6,672 nucleotides of DNA, from positions 1-6,672 of the forward strand of contig JALWJV010000372.1 in assembly GCA_026996955.1 (NCBI GenBank), given 5' to 3'. The notes beneath the pieces were generated by a model. It saw only the letters and a list, made by a program, of their open reading frames with translations, made no database searches and had not been told where the DNA came from. How positions within the stretch are numbered: the stretch's first letter is position 1; each line of letters opens with the position of its first letter. A program made the translations under genes and the position numbers. The stretch comes from Deltaproteobacteria bacterium (lineage in GTDB: Bacteria; Desulfobacterota; Dissulfuribacteria; Dissulfuribacterales; QOAL01). Below, piece by piece: positions 1-6,672 of this stretch.

Positions 1-21
1 AAGGACAACGGCTCTGAATAA
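1..21 (+). other. Possible 3' end of an upstream gene
   Basis: The window opens inside sequence that could be the tail of a preceding gene in the same direction. Two + frames are open from the left edge and close just before the first gene: one ends at TGA 15-17 and one at TAA 19-21 (reading K-D-N-G-S-E-stop). Twenty bases are too few to choose a frame or name a product. No promoter can be recognised here, so transcription of the first gene probably begins further upstream. This is inference from the tight spacing of the following genes. Confidence 0.25.
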
Positions 22-26
22 AGGAG
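21..26 (+). promoter_or_regulatory. Ribosome binding site that fixes the TTG start at 33
   Basis: AAGGAG is a strong Shine-Dalgarno match and lies 6 bases before TTG at 33-35. The ATG at 28-30 cannot be the start because it is only one base from the AAGGAG and reads Met-His-stop (TGA 34-36). The TTG opens the long frame and immediately precedes a hydrophobic export segment, so it is the best supported start. Confidence 0.75.
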
Positions 27-32
27 AATGCA

Positions 33-1343
33 TTGAACCCGGAACACCTGCTTAAGATACTGCTTGCCGCTGCTGCTGCAGTTGTAATATTTGCCTGCGC
101 CTCTTGCTTTAAAGCAAGCAATAACAGTGCTTTAGATAATCATGCCAGGGTAAGGCAAAATATTCTGAATGCCATATCAGCACCTGCAGAAGATGCAAGG
201 TTCAAGACAGGGCTTACACTTCAAAGGGGCGACCTGCGTAAGATTATTGACCCTTCCGTCATTTTAACAGCACATGAGCTGGACATTACAGTTGAATATC
301 TTGATCAACCTCTGAAGATCGAGACCACCATTGATCCTGCACTGCAGGAGGCCATAAGGGATCGAATCTCAAAGTCATCTGCAAGACAGGTGGCTGTGGT
401 GGTAATGGAGCCGGAAAGCGGCAGGATTATCTCAATGACAGGTTTTGACAAAGACGAAGACAACACCAACCCATGCACGGAAAAGTGTTTTCCTGCAGCA
501 AGTGTCTTCAAGATGATCACTGCTGCCGCTGCAATAGAGGCCAAAAACTTCCGTCCTGACACCACGCTTCTTTTTAACGGCAGGAAACATACGCTTTACA
601 AGTCACAGCTAAACAAAAAAAGAAACAGGTGGACCACCAGGATAACTTTGAGGGACTCCTTTGCCCAGTCAGTAAATCCTGTTTTTGGAAAGATTGGAAT
701 CTTCAGCCTTGGCAGGGAAACACTTGAAAAATATGCCTATGCCTTTGGCTTTGAACGTGAACTTGACTTTGACCTGCCGGTTGAGGAGAGCCGTTTCAAC
801 ATAACTGATGACAGTTACCGCATAGCAGAAATAGCAAGCGGCTTTAACCGGGAAACCAGGATCACCCCGCTGCACGGTGCGTTAATTGCCTCGGCTGCCG
901 TTAACCAGGGCACCATGATGACCCCTGCAGTTATTGACGCGGTGCTGGATATTGACGGCAATCCTGTTTACCGGAACCGGCCTGAACCCCTCAGCAGGGC
1001 AATCACACCAAATGCAGCAAAAAGGCTCAAACAGCTTCTTGAGGCAACTGTAAGGCGTGGCACTGCAAGAAAGGCATTTCGTGGCTGGAAAAGGGACAAG
1101 GTTCTGTCGCACCTTGAAATCGGCGGAAAGACAGGGACAATTGACAACAGGGAGCACACAATACGCTACGACTGGTTCTGCGGCTTTGCCCTGGATAAAC
1201 GCACTGACAGAAAGATTGCCATAGCAGTACTTGTAGGCCACGCAAAGCCAAAACTTGACGTAAAGGCAGCTACCTATGCCAGGTACACCATCAGGGACTA
1301 CTTCAGGCACAGGGCAGGCATGCAGATGGCATCATCAAGATAA
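33..1343 (+). CDS. Penicillin-binding protein, monofunctional transpeptidase
   Basis: This is a peptidoglycan DD-transpeptidase that crosslinks stem peptides on the outer side of the inner membrane and would be acylated by beta-lactams. All three penicilloyl-serine transferase motifs are present in order: S157-V-F-K160 with nucleophile S157, S213-V-N215, and K366-T-G368. A hydrophobic segment at residues 9-25 follows K8 and should be a membrane anchor or signal peptide. It ends in cysteines C22 and C25, but neither has a good lipobox. The linker reads T-T-I-D-P-A-L-Q at 98-105, as is common just before transpeptidase domains. At 436 residues there is no room for a GT51 glycosyltransferase or a full class B dimerisation domain, so it is a minimal transpeptidase that presumably relies on another enzyme for glycan polymerisation. 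Two cysteines, C148 and C152, lie just before the nucleophile. The start is TTG with a good ribosome binding site. The family is secure, the cellular role (elongation, division or accessory) is not. Confidence 0.93.
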   Translation: MNPEHLLKILLAAAAAVVIFACASCFKASNNSALDNHARVRQNILNAISAPAEDARFKTGLTLQRGDLRKIIDPSVILTAHELDITVEYLDQPLKIETTIDPALQEAIRDRISKSSARQVAVVVMEPESGRIISMTGFDKDEDNTNPCTEKCFPAASVFKMITAAAAIEAKNFRPDTTLLFNGRKHTLYKSQLNKKRNRWTTRITLRDSFAQSVNPVFGKIGIFSLGRETLEKYAYAFGFERELDFDLPVEESRFNITDDSYRIAEIASGFNRETRITPLHGALIASAAVNQGTMMTPAVIDAVLDIDGNPVYRNRPEPLSRAITPNAAKRLKQLLEATVRRGTARKAFRGWKRDKVLSHLEIGGKTGTIDNREHTIRYDWFCGFALDKRTDRKIAIAVLVGHAKPKLDVKAATYARYTIRDYFRHRAGMQMASSR

Positions 1344-1358
1344 GAACATTCTGACAAA

Positions 1359-4292
1359 TTGAGCTTCACCACCTCAGACTCAGATTCGCCTGTCTCAGAG
1401 TATATAGCCTCCTTCAGGGCTTCAAGACATATTGGGAGAAAAATATGCTTCCACCACATTGAGCAGGAGCGTCCCCCTCAGGCAGGTTTCACATCTGCCC
1501 CGTTGAGGCCTGAAACAGTAAAAATTCTAAGGGCCTCAGGTATTCCTTCCCTTTACCTTCATCAGGCAGAGGCAATAGATGCAATCAGGGCAGGCAAAAA
1601 TGTGGTTGTAGCCACATCAACTGCAAGCGGAAAGACCTTCACCTATAACATACCGGTTCTTGAGACAATCCTTTCAGATCCTGCAGCCCGGGCACTCTAC
1701 CTCTTCCCCCTTAAGGCACTGGCAAACGACCAGATGGCCTCATTCAGCCGCATGGCCCAAATTGCCTCGCTGGAAGCCCGCATCTCATGCAACATCTATG
1801 ATGGAGACACCACCCAGTGGAACCGGGCAAAGATACGAAAAAAACCGCCAAACGTGCTGTTCAGCAACCCTGAAATGCTCCACCTTGCCCTGCTTCCCTA
1901 TCACACCTCCTGGGCAGAATTTCTTGGAAATCTCAGATTCGTTGTGGTTGACGAGGTACACACCTACCGGGGATTTCTGGGCTCACACATGGCATGGGTG
2001 TTCAGGAGGCTCAGGAGGATATGCAGCAGGTATGGCGCAGAGCCCCAATTCATATTCTGCTCTGCTACCATTGGAAACCCCGCAGAGCTGTCGTCAGACC
2101 TGGCAGATGTTGAAGTTGTGCCTGTTACAAAAAGCGGTGCTCCCACAGGAAAGCGCCACTTTATAATGGTTGACCCTGAAGAAGCCGGTGCATCACAGAT
2201 GGCTGTTCAGCTCCTTCTGGCAGCGCTTCACAGGGGGCTAAGGACAATAGTCTATACCCAGTCACGAAAGATGACAGAGCTTATATCCCTGTGGGTTACC
2301 CAAAAGGCAGGGCGGTTCAGGGATAAAATAAGCGCCTACCGCGCAGGCTTTCTTCCAGAGGAACGCCGGGATATTGAGGCAAGGATGAGCCAGGGAAGCC
2401 TTCTTGCTGTAATATCAACAAGTGCCCTTGAGCTTGGCATTGACATCGGGGCCCTTGATCTGTGCATCCTTGTTGGCTATCCGGGCACGGTGATGTCAAC
2501 ATGGCAGCGGGGAGGCAGGGTTGGACGAAGCATGCGGGAATCTGCCGTGATACTCATTGCTCAGGAAGATGCCCTTGACCGCTACTTTCTGAATCACCCC
2601 AAGGAGCTTGTATCAAGCCCTCCTGAAACCGCTGTAATAAACCCGTTAAACAGTGTTATAGCAAAAAGGCATCTTGTATGTGCTGCTTCAGAACTGCCGG
2701 TAATGACATCAGGGGACCCGGTTCTGCCACCAGAAATAATGCCAATAGCAGAAGAGCTTGAAGAAAAGGGAAGGCTTTTAAGAAGTGCAGACGGTGCTGC
2801 CTTTTTCACATCCCGCAAGTATCCTCACAAGGATGTAAGCCTCAGAGGAACAGGAAGACAGTTTAATATCATACAGGCAGATACCGGTGAAATAATCGGC
2901 TCTGTTGATGAATACAGGGCAATGCGGGAGACTCACCCCGGTGCCATCTATCTACACAGGGGAACTACCTGGCTTGTCAAGGACCTTGACATAAACGCCA
3001 GACTCGCGGTGGTTGAGCCTGCCAGGGTAAACTACTTCACAAGGGTCACAGCAGAAAAAGATACAGAGATATTAAAAATTATAAAGAGGGCGAGGCTTGG
3101 AAGTACTGAAATATTCCTGGGCACCCTTCGTGTAACCGACCTTGTTACAGGCTATGACATGAGGCTTGTAAACGGACAGCGGCTTATTGGCCATGTTGAT
3201 CTGAAACTTCCTCCTCAGGTCTTTGAGACAGAGGGAATCTGGTTCACAGTGCCGGATGCCCTGAGGATTGAAATGGAGGAGCAGCGCATGCACTACATGG
3301 GTGGGATTCATGCGCTTGAACACGCACTTATCGGCATACTTCCCCTGTTTGTGCTCACTGACCGAAATGACCTTGGCGGCATATCCTTTCCGCTTCATCC
3401 ACAGTGCGGGAGCGGTGCGGTGTTTGTTTATGACGGAATACCTGGAGGCATCGGTCTTTCCCGCCAGGCATTTTTGAAAGCAGATGCCGTGTTCAAAAAG
3501 GTAATTAGTGCCATAAAGTCCTGCCCCTGTGAAAACGGCTGCCCATCCTGCGTCCACTCCCCCAAATGCGGCTCTGGTAACCGCCCCATAGACAAACAGG
3601 CTGCCCTTTTCTGTGCCACATCCCTCATGTCCGGCAAGAATTTTTCAAAACGCAAATCACCAGGAGGCAAACACCGCATTACCATTAAAAGGCCAGCTCA
3701 TGCTAAATCACCACCAGCAGCAAAGGAGCAACAAAAAACGTCCCGCAGCAGGCTGCCAGATGATTACGTTGTATTTGATGTGGAAACCCAGCTTGGGGCA
3801 CATGAGGTAGGGGGCTGGAAAAACGCACACAGGATGAAGGTAAGCTGTGCTGTGCTCTTTGATGCAACTGACCAGGAGTTTCATGCGTACAGGGAAGACG
3901 AACTTCCACGATTCTTTGAAAGGATTAAAAGAACATCACTGGTTGTTGGTTTTAATATAAAGCGTTTTGATTACAATGTACTTGCACCCTATACTCACCT
4001 TGATCTTCATGGCCTGAACACCCTCGATCTCCTGGATCGGGTTTACCGCCACCTCGGATACCGTATTTCTCTTCAGGGCCTTGCCAGCGCCACACTAGGA
4101 ACTGCCAAGAGCGCTGACGGCATGCTTGCGTTAAGGTGGTGGAAACAGGGGAAAATTGACAAAATTATCGAATACTGCAGAAAGGACGTGGAGATTACCA
4201 GAGATCTCCTGCTGTTCGCTGCAGAAAACGGATACCTGCTGTTTTTCAACAAGGCAGGGAAACGGGTACGTGTGCCTGTTGATATATACTGA
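1359..4292 (+). CDS. MrfA/YprA-like DEAD/DEAH helicase fused to an MrfB/YprB-like DEDD exonuclease
   Basis: This is a superfamily 2 DNA helicase with a nuclease tail, cytoplasmic and probably in DNA repair. Helicase motifs in order: Q-like L65-Y-L-H-Q69; motif I A85-T-S-T-A-S-G-K-T93; Ia around F116-Q125; motif II D198-E-V-H201; motif III S235-A-T237; IV around T296-E307; V S353-D367; VI Q383-R-G-G-R-V-G-R390. A cysteine cluster (C722, C724, C728, C731, C737) matches the metal-binding C-terminal region of MrfA-type helicases. A basic, Ala/Pro/Lys-rich linker at about 755-800 leads to an RNase H-fold exonuclease domain (802-965) with D807-x-E809, N866-x4-D871 and Y939-x3-D943, the DEDDy pattern. 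In B. subtilis MrfA and MrfB are separate proteins that repair mitomycin adducts; the fusion suggests the same partnership, by inference. The repeat region I recall in MrfB is missing. The start is uncertain: TTG 1359 lacks a clear ribosome binding site, but the next in-frame candidate (TTG 1503) would remove family-like N-terminal sequence. It follows the transpeptidase by 15 bases, so translation may be coupled. Confidence 0.92.
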   Translation: MSFTTSDSDSPVSEYIASFRASRHIGRKICFHHIEQERPPQAGFTSAPLRPETVKILRASGIPSLYLHQAEAIDAIRAGKNVVVATSTASGKTFTYNIPVLETILSDPAARALYLFPLKALANDQMASFSRMAQIASLEARISCNIYDGDTTQWNRAKIRKKPPNVLFSNPEMLHLALLPYHTSWAEFLGNLRFVVVDEVHTYRGFLGSHMAWVFRRLRRICSRYGAEPQFIFCSATIGNPAELSSDLADVEVVPVTKSGAPTGKRHFIMVDPEEAGASQMAVQLLLAALHRGLRTIVYTQSRKMTELISLWVTQKAGRFRDKISAYRAGFLPEERRDIEARMSQGSLLAVISTSALELGIDIGALDLCILVGYPGTVMSTWQRGGRVGRSMRESAVILIAQEDALDRYFLNHPKELVSSPPETAVINPLNSVIAKRHLVCAASELPVMTSGDPVLPPEIMPIAEELEEKGRLLRSADGAAFFTSRKYPHKDVSLRGTGRQFNIIQADTGEIIGSVDEYRAMRETHPGAIYLHRGTTWLVKDLDINARLAVVEPARVNYFTRVTAEKDTEILKIIKRARLGSTEIFLGTLRVTDLVTGYDMRLVNGQRLIGHVDLKLPPQVFETEGIWFTVPDALRIEMEEQRMHYMGGIHALEHALIGILPLFVLTDRNDLGGISFPLHPQCGSGAVFVYDGIPGGIGLSRQAFLKADAVFKKVISAIKSCPCENGCPSCVHSPKCGSGNRPIDKQAALFCATSLMSGKNFSKRKSPGGKHRITIKRPAHAKSPPAAKEQQKTSRSRLPDDYVVFDVETQLGAHEVGGWKNAHRMKVSCAVLFDATDQEFHAYREDELPRFFERIKRTSLVVGFNIKRFDYNVLAPYTHLDLHGLNTLDLLDRVYRHLGYRISLQGLASATLGTAKSADGMLALRWWKQGKIDKIIEYCRKDVEITRDLLLFAAENGYLLFFNKAGKRVRVPVDIY

Positions 4293-4313
4293 ATAAAAAA
4301 TTACAAGATAGCC

Positions 4314-5858
4314 ATGTACAAAAAACTTCGCCATAAACGCGGCGACAGCAGTGAAGTGCTTTGCATTCTCAACTACCTTGGTGCACTGCTGTCTGTTCTT
4401 GGCGTTGTCATGCTGCTCCCCCTGATTCCCTGGTGGTTCTATCACGATTGTCCAGGACATGGTGTAAATGCGTCAGTATTCACTTACCCTGCTGCAGGTT
4501 GCCTGCTTCTTGGCCTGGTGATACAGAAGAGCACCACCTTCCGCACCCCGTCACTACATGGTGCTATGATAATCACCGCACTTGGCTGGATCCTTTGCGC
4601 AGTGGCAGGTGCAATCCCCTTTATGACCGGCCTTCACAAGGGGTTTGTTGATGCGCTCTTTGAGGCAGTAAGCGGTTTCACCACCACAGGCATTACCGTC
4701 TTTGAAGGGCTTGACTCAATGCCCAAAAGCATCCTGTTCTGGCGCTCGCTTACCCAGTGGCTTGGCGGGCTTGGGATCCTTACTTTTTTCCTGGCAGTAA
4801 GCTTCAGGGGTGGAAGTGCAGCAGCCGCCCTATTTTCAGCTGAGGGACACAAGATAAACATCTCAAGGCCGGTTCCGGGAATCTTCAACACGCTTAAGAT
4901 ACTCTGGGCAATCTACTCATTCTTTACCATTATCTCATTCATTATGTTTTATGCCGCTGGCATGAACGCCTTTGATGCCGTCAACCACTCCCTGACCTGC
5001 ATATCCACGGGAGGTTTTTCAACTCATGATAAGAGTATTGGATATTATGCAGCAAGGGGATTTGCCCATTCGGAGATCCTGGAATACGCAGTCACAATCA
5101 TAATGCTTGCAGGCGGAACGAACTTTCTGGTGCACTATAAGGTGATTACAGGAAGAGCTGCGTCCATGTTTTCTGATTTCGAGATGAAATGGTACTGGGG
5201 CATACTTGCCCTTGCCGTGGGACTTATATGCCTGGACCATTTTAACCGCATGGAGCTTCAATGGCAGGTTACTGCAAATTTTTTGCCTGAACTGCATGAC
5301 ACTTTCCGTTCCGCTCTATTTCAGACCGCGTCCCTTCTTACAAGCACAGGATATATTACCCAGGACATAAACTCACCAGCCTTTCATGCAGTAAGCCGAC
5401 AGATATTCATGCTGCTCATGGTAATCGGTGGCTGTGTTGGCTCAACAGCAGGTGGCATCAAGGTCATGCGGTTCGGAATTCTTGCAAGGGCTTTCCAGAC
5501 CCACATCAAACGAATATTGAATCCTTCCAGGGCTGTTATACCGGTTGTCACCTCTGGCCGGATCATCGCAGACTCTGAAGTTCAGCAGATAGCCTCGCTT
5601 CTCTGGATATGGCTGGTGCTTATCTGTGCAGGGGCCGGGATAACAGCAATATTTTCAGACCTTGACCCGTGGCAGTCATTTTCCGGCATGGCCTCTGCCA
5701 TGGGAAACATGGGGCCATTTTTCTTCTCGGTTCACGAAATGGCAACAATTCACCCGGTAATAAAACTTGTTTATACAGCAGGAATGCTTGCGGGACGGCT
5801 TGAGATAATTCCGCTGGCATGTCTTTTCAGCAGGGCGATAAATGGTTACAGACCTTGA
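4314..5858 (+). CDS. trkH: TrkH-family potassium uptake channel subunit
   Basis: This is the inner-membrane, ion-conducting subunit of a Trk/Ktr potassium uptake system. The superfamily has four membrane-pore-membrane repeats, and each pore loop shows its selectivity-filter segment: T123-T-T-G126, S231-T-G-G234, T343-S-T-G346 and G464-N-M-G467. Other TrkH hallmarks are W149-L-G-G-L-G-I155 after the first repeat, the G376-S-T-A-G-G-I-K383 stretch after the third, and G489-M-L-A-G-R-L-E496 near the C-terminus (A489 is the first residue if the Ala-Gly pair is counted from T488). The length of 514 residues is near the usual 480-510. The N-terminus is short, basic and cytoplasmic (about residues 1-15), then transmembrane helix 1 (about 18-40). 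ATG 4314 is the only sensible start, although its ribosome binding site is weak, 21 bases after the helicase stop. The trkA-type gene 27 bases downstream is its expected regulatory partner. KtrB is the close alternative name; length and helix pattern favour TrkH. Whether coupling is to protons or sodium cannot be read from sequence. Confidence 0.95.
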   Translation: MYKKLRHKRGDSSEVLCILNYLGALLSVLGVVMLLPLIPWWFYHDCPGHGVNASVFTYPAAGCLLLGLVIQKSTTFRTPSLHGAMIITALGWILCAVAGAIPFMTGLHKGFVDALFEAVSGFTTTGITVFEGLDSMPKSILFWRSLTQWLGGLGILTFFLAVSFRGGSAAAALFSAEGHKINISRPVPGIFNTLKILWAIYSFFTIISFIMFYAAGMNAFDAVNHSLTCISTGGFSTHDKSIGYYAARGFAHSEILEYAVTIIMLAGGTNFLVHYKVITGRAASMFSDFEMKWYWGILALAVGLICLDHFNRMELQWQVTANFLPELHDTFRSALFQTASLLTSTGYITQDINSPAFHAVSRQIFMLLMVIGGCVGSTAGGIKVMRFGILARAFQTHIKRILNPSRAVIPVVTSGRIIADSEVQQIASLLWIWLVLICAGAGITAIFSDLDPWQSFSGMASAMGNMGPFFFSVHEMATIHPVIKLVYTAGMLAGRLEIIPLACLFSRAINGYRP

Positions 5859-5872
5859 TAACATTAAAAAAC

Positions 5873-5881
5873 AGGCGGTGA
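5873..5881 (+). promoter_or_regulatory. Ribosome binding site of the trkA-type gene
   Basis: AGGCGGTGA matches the ideal AGGAGGTGA at eight of nine positions. Its core ends 7 bases before ATG 5886. It is one of the two strong ribosome binding sites in the window, which suggests the regulatory subunit is translated independently of, and perhaps more strongly than, trkH. Confidence 0.75.
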
Positions 5882-5885
5882 ATCC

Positions 5886-6581
5886 ATGTATATCATCATA
5901 GCAGGTGGAGGCATAGCAGGCTCCACCATAGCCAGGGAACTTTCAGATCACAGGCATGATGTAGTGGTCATTGAAAAGGACAGGGAAAAATGCGAGGCGC
6001 TCTATGCGCACACCGGTGTTGTGACCATTCATGGTGATGCCAGGGATATTGATGTTCTGCACCAGGCAGGTATAGAAAAGGCTGATGTTGTGCTTTCGGT
6101 TCTCTACAGGGATACTGACAACCTGACAGTATCCCTGCTTGCAAAGAGCGCCAAGGTACCCAAGATAATTGCCAAGATGCGGGATCCGGCCTATGAAAAA
6201 CCATACAAAGTGGCTGGGGTAACACACCTGTGTGATATGAACTCAATGCTGCGGCACAAGGTCATAATTGAGCTTGAAAGCCCGATAATAAAGGTGATCA
6301 CTACGTTGGAACAGGGACAGGCGCAGCTTGTGATGTTTAAAATTCCGGATCAGTGGCCACCTGAAGGTATTACCATTCAGGAGCTCGCTAAGAACCCGGC
6401 ATTTTCAGGAAACTGTATTTTTGCTGGCATTCTAGATGAGGGAAGGGGCAAGAAGATCATCGTTCCCCACGGCCCTGACAGGCTTTATGCTGGAAATACT
6501 GTTTTTATGGTTGCCGGTCAGAGATCACTCAAGGCTATTGAAAAATATCTTGAAACCCTTGAGACTGCAAAGAACACTTAG
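5886..6581 (+). CDS. trkA: TrkA-type potassium uptake regulator, single RCK subunit
   Basis: This is the peripheral cytoplasmic gating subunit of the potassium channel encoded just upstream. Nucleotide binding (NAD(H) or ATP/ADP) to its Rossmann domain controls the pore. The RCK_N domain (about 1-118) starts with a beta strand and the dinucleotide motif G7-x-G9-x-x-G12. The acidic E30 at the end of the second strand fits binding to an adenosine ribose, and G50-D51-A52 is the conserved turn after the third strand. A helical hinge (about 119-132) leads to an RCK_C (TrkA-C) domain at about 133-219. At 231 residues it has one RCK unit, like KtrA and many archaeal and bacterial TrkA proteins, unlike the doubled 458-residue TrkA of Escherichia coli. 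It should therefore assemble as a multimeric ring under the TrkH dimer. This is family knowledge, not visible in the sequence. The start ATG has a strong ribosome binding site, and it is the last gene before a possible terminator. The symbol could equally be ktrA. Confidence 0.94.
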   Translation: MYIIIAGGGIAGSTIARELSDHRHDVVVIEKDREKCEALYAHTGVVTIHGDARDIDVLHQAGIEKADVVLSVLYRDTDNLTVSLLAKSAKVPKIIAKMRDPAYEKPYKVAGVTHLCDMNSMLRHKVIIELESPIIKVITTLEQGQAQLVMFKIPDQWPPEGITIQELAKNPAFSGNCIFAGILDEGRGKKIIVPHGPDRLYAGNTVFMVAGQRSLKAIEKYLETLETAKNT

Positions 6582-6585
6582 CCAG

Positions 6586-6627
6586 TTTCACAAGAATGGA
6601 AAGAAATTTTTTTCCATTGTGGAATTT
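6586..6627 (+). terminator. Possible AT-rich terminator hairpin after the operon
   Basis: A perfect 8-bp inverted repeat, AATGGAAA (6595-6602) and TTTCCATT (6611-6618), surrounds an 8-base loop that contains part of a T run (6607-6613). An outer arm TTTCAC (6586-6591) can pair with GTGGAA (6619-6624), with one G-T pair and a three-base AAG bulge. TTT follows at 6625-6627. It starts 5 bases past the trkA stop, the right place for a terminator. Against it, the stem is AT-rich and the run of T after the hairpin is short. The symmetry would let it work for a convergent gene as well. Confidence 0.4.
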
Positions 6628-6672
6628 ATCTTCCTACACAAACCTGACACTCACTCCAAAACCCACCTACAC
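6628..6672. other. Non-coding, G-poor window end
   Basis: The final bases are rich in A and C with almost no G on the + strand. They contain the direct repeat CCTACAC at 6633-6639 and 6666-6672. On the minus strand one frame is open from the right edge to TAA at 6626-6628 (14 codons), so the tail of a convergent gene is possible but unsupported. No promoter or RNA gene is recognisable. Confidence 0.3.

Noticed and set aside
28..36. Met-His-stop minimal reading frame (ATG CAT TGA) overlapping the TTG start of the transpeptidase
   Set aside because: The ATG is one base from the AAGGAG, too close for initiation. The pattern is short enough to arise by chance.
882..1310. Minus-strand reading frame of 142 codons inside the transpeptidase gene
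   Set aside because: It lies opposite the conserved SxN-to-KTG region, has cysteine-rich low-plausibility protein content, no ribosome binding site evidence and no family resemblance.
1344..1358. Promoter or riboswitch between the transpeptidase and helicase genes
   Set aside because: Fifteen bases leave no room for either, and no -10/-35 pair can be supported in the end of the upstream gene.
1660..2166. Second + strand reading frame of 168 codons overlapping helicase motifs Ia to III
   Set aside because: The composition (many Trp, Pro, Ser, His) is typical of an out-of-frame translation, and the helicase frame in the same bases carries all expected motifs.
3072..3557. Minus-strand reading frame of 161 codons inside the helicase gene
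   Set aside because: The opposite strand encodes conserved helicase C-terminal sequence up to the cysteine cluster; the minus translation shows no recognisable domain.
6626..6672. Tail of a convergent minus-strand gene at the right edge
   Set aside because: Only 14 codons are open to TAA and the frame cannot be tested for family or codon use. A neighbouring minus frame with a barrel-like ending is interrupted by a stop at the very edge.
6633..6672. CCTACAC direct repeat as a possible CRISPR, iteron or attachment site
   Set aside because: There are only two 7-base copies in low-complexity A/C-rich sequence, with no further units or associated genes.

Overview
This window holds four complete protein-coding genes, all on the + strand and separated by only 15, 21 and 27 bases. 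They read as one operon or the greater part of one. In order they are: a monofunctional penicillin-binding transpeptidase (33-1343), a large YprA/MrfA-type DEAD/DEAH-box helicase with a DnaQ/RNase H-like exonuclease domain fused at its C-terminus (1359-4292), a TrkH-type potassium channel subunit (4314-5858), and a single-RCK, NAD-binding TrkA-type regulatory subunit (5886-6581). The first 32 bases are probably the end of an upstream gene plus the first gene's ribosome binding site, so the operon promoter lies outside the window. The last 91 bases hold an AT-rich hairpin that could end the transcript, followed by a G-poor stretch.

Organism: base composition is close to half GC, with frequent AGG arginine codons and TTG start codons. 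The particular transpeptidase and helicase-exonuclease proteins resemble versions I associate with anaerobic Desulfobacterota (former Deltaproteobacteria) and neighbouring Gram-negative phyla. This is an impression from family resemblance, not a search result. Nothing suggests a phage, plasmid or other mobile element: there are no transposase, integrase, tRNA, CRISPR or inverted-repeat element signals.

How the genes may work together: TrkH and TrkA are an evident functional pair, a potassium uptake channel and its nucleotide-sensing cytoplasmic gate. The helicase and exonuclease domains are the equivalents of Bacillus subtilis MrfA (YprA) and MrfB (YprB), two proteins that act together in repair of mitomycin-type DNA adducts. 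Here they are joined in one chain with all helicase motifs, the cysteine cluster and four candidate acidic exonuclease residues present. The transpeptidase crosslinks peptidoglycan outside the inner membrane. What links wall synthesis, DNA repair and potassium uptake is not evident from sequence; shared transcription may be only chance clustering of housekeeping or stress genes.

The most interesting item is the helicase-exonuclease fusion. Second is the junction between the first two genes: the helicase lies in the same reading frame as the transpeptidase, starts at a TTG 15 bases after the TAA stop, and has no convincing ribosome binding site. I found no clearly undescribed system.
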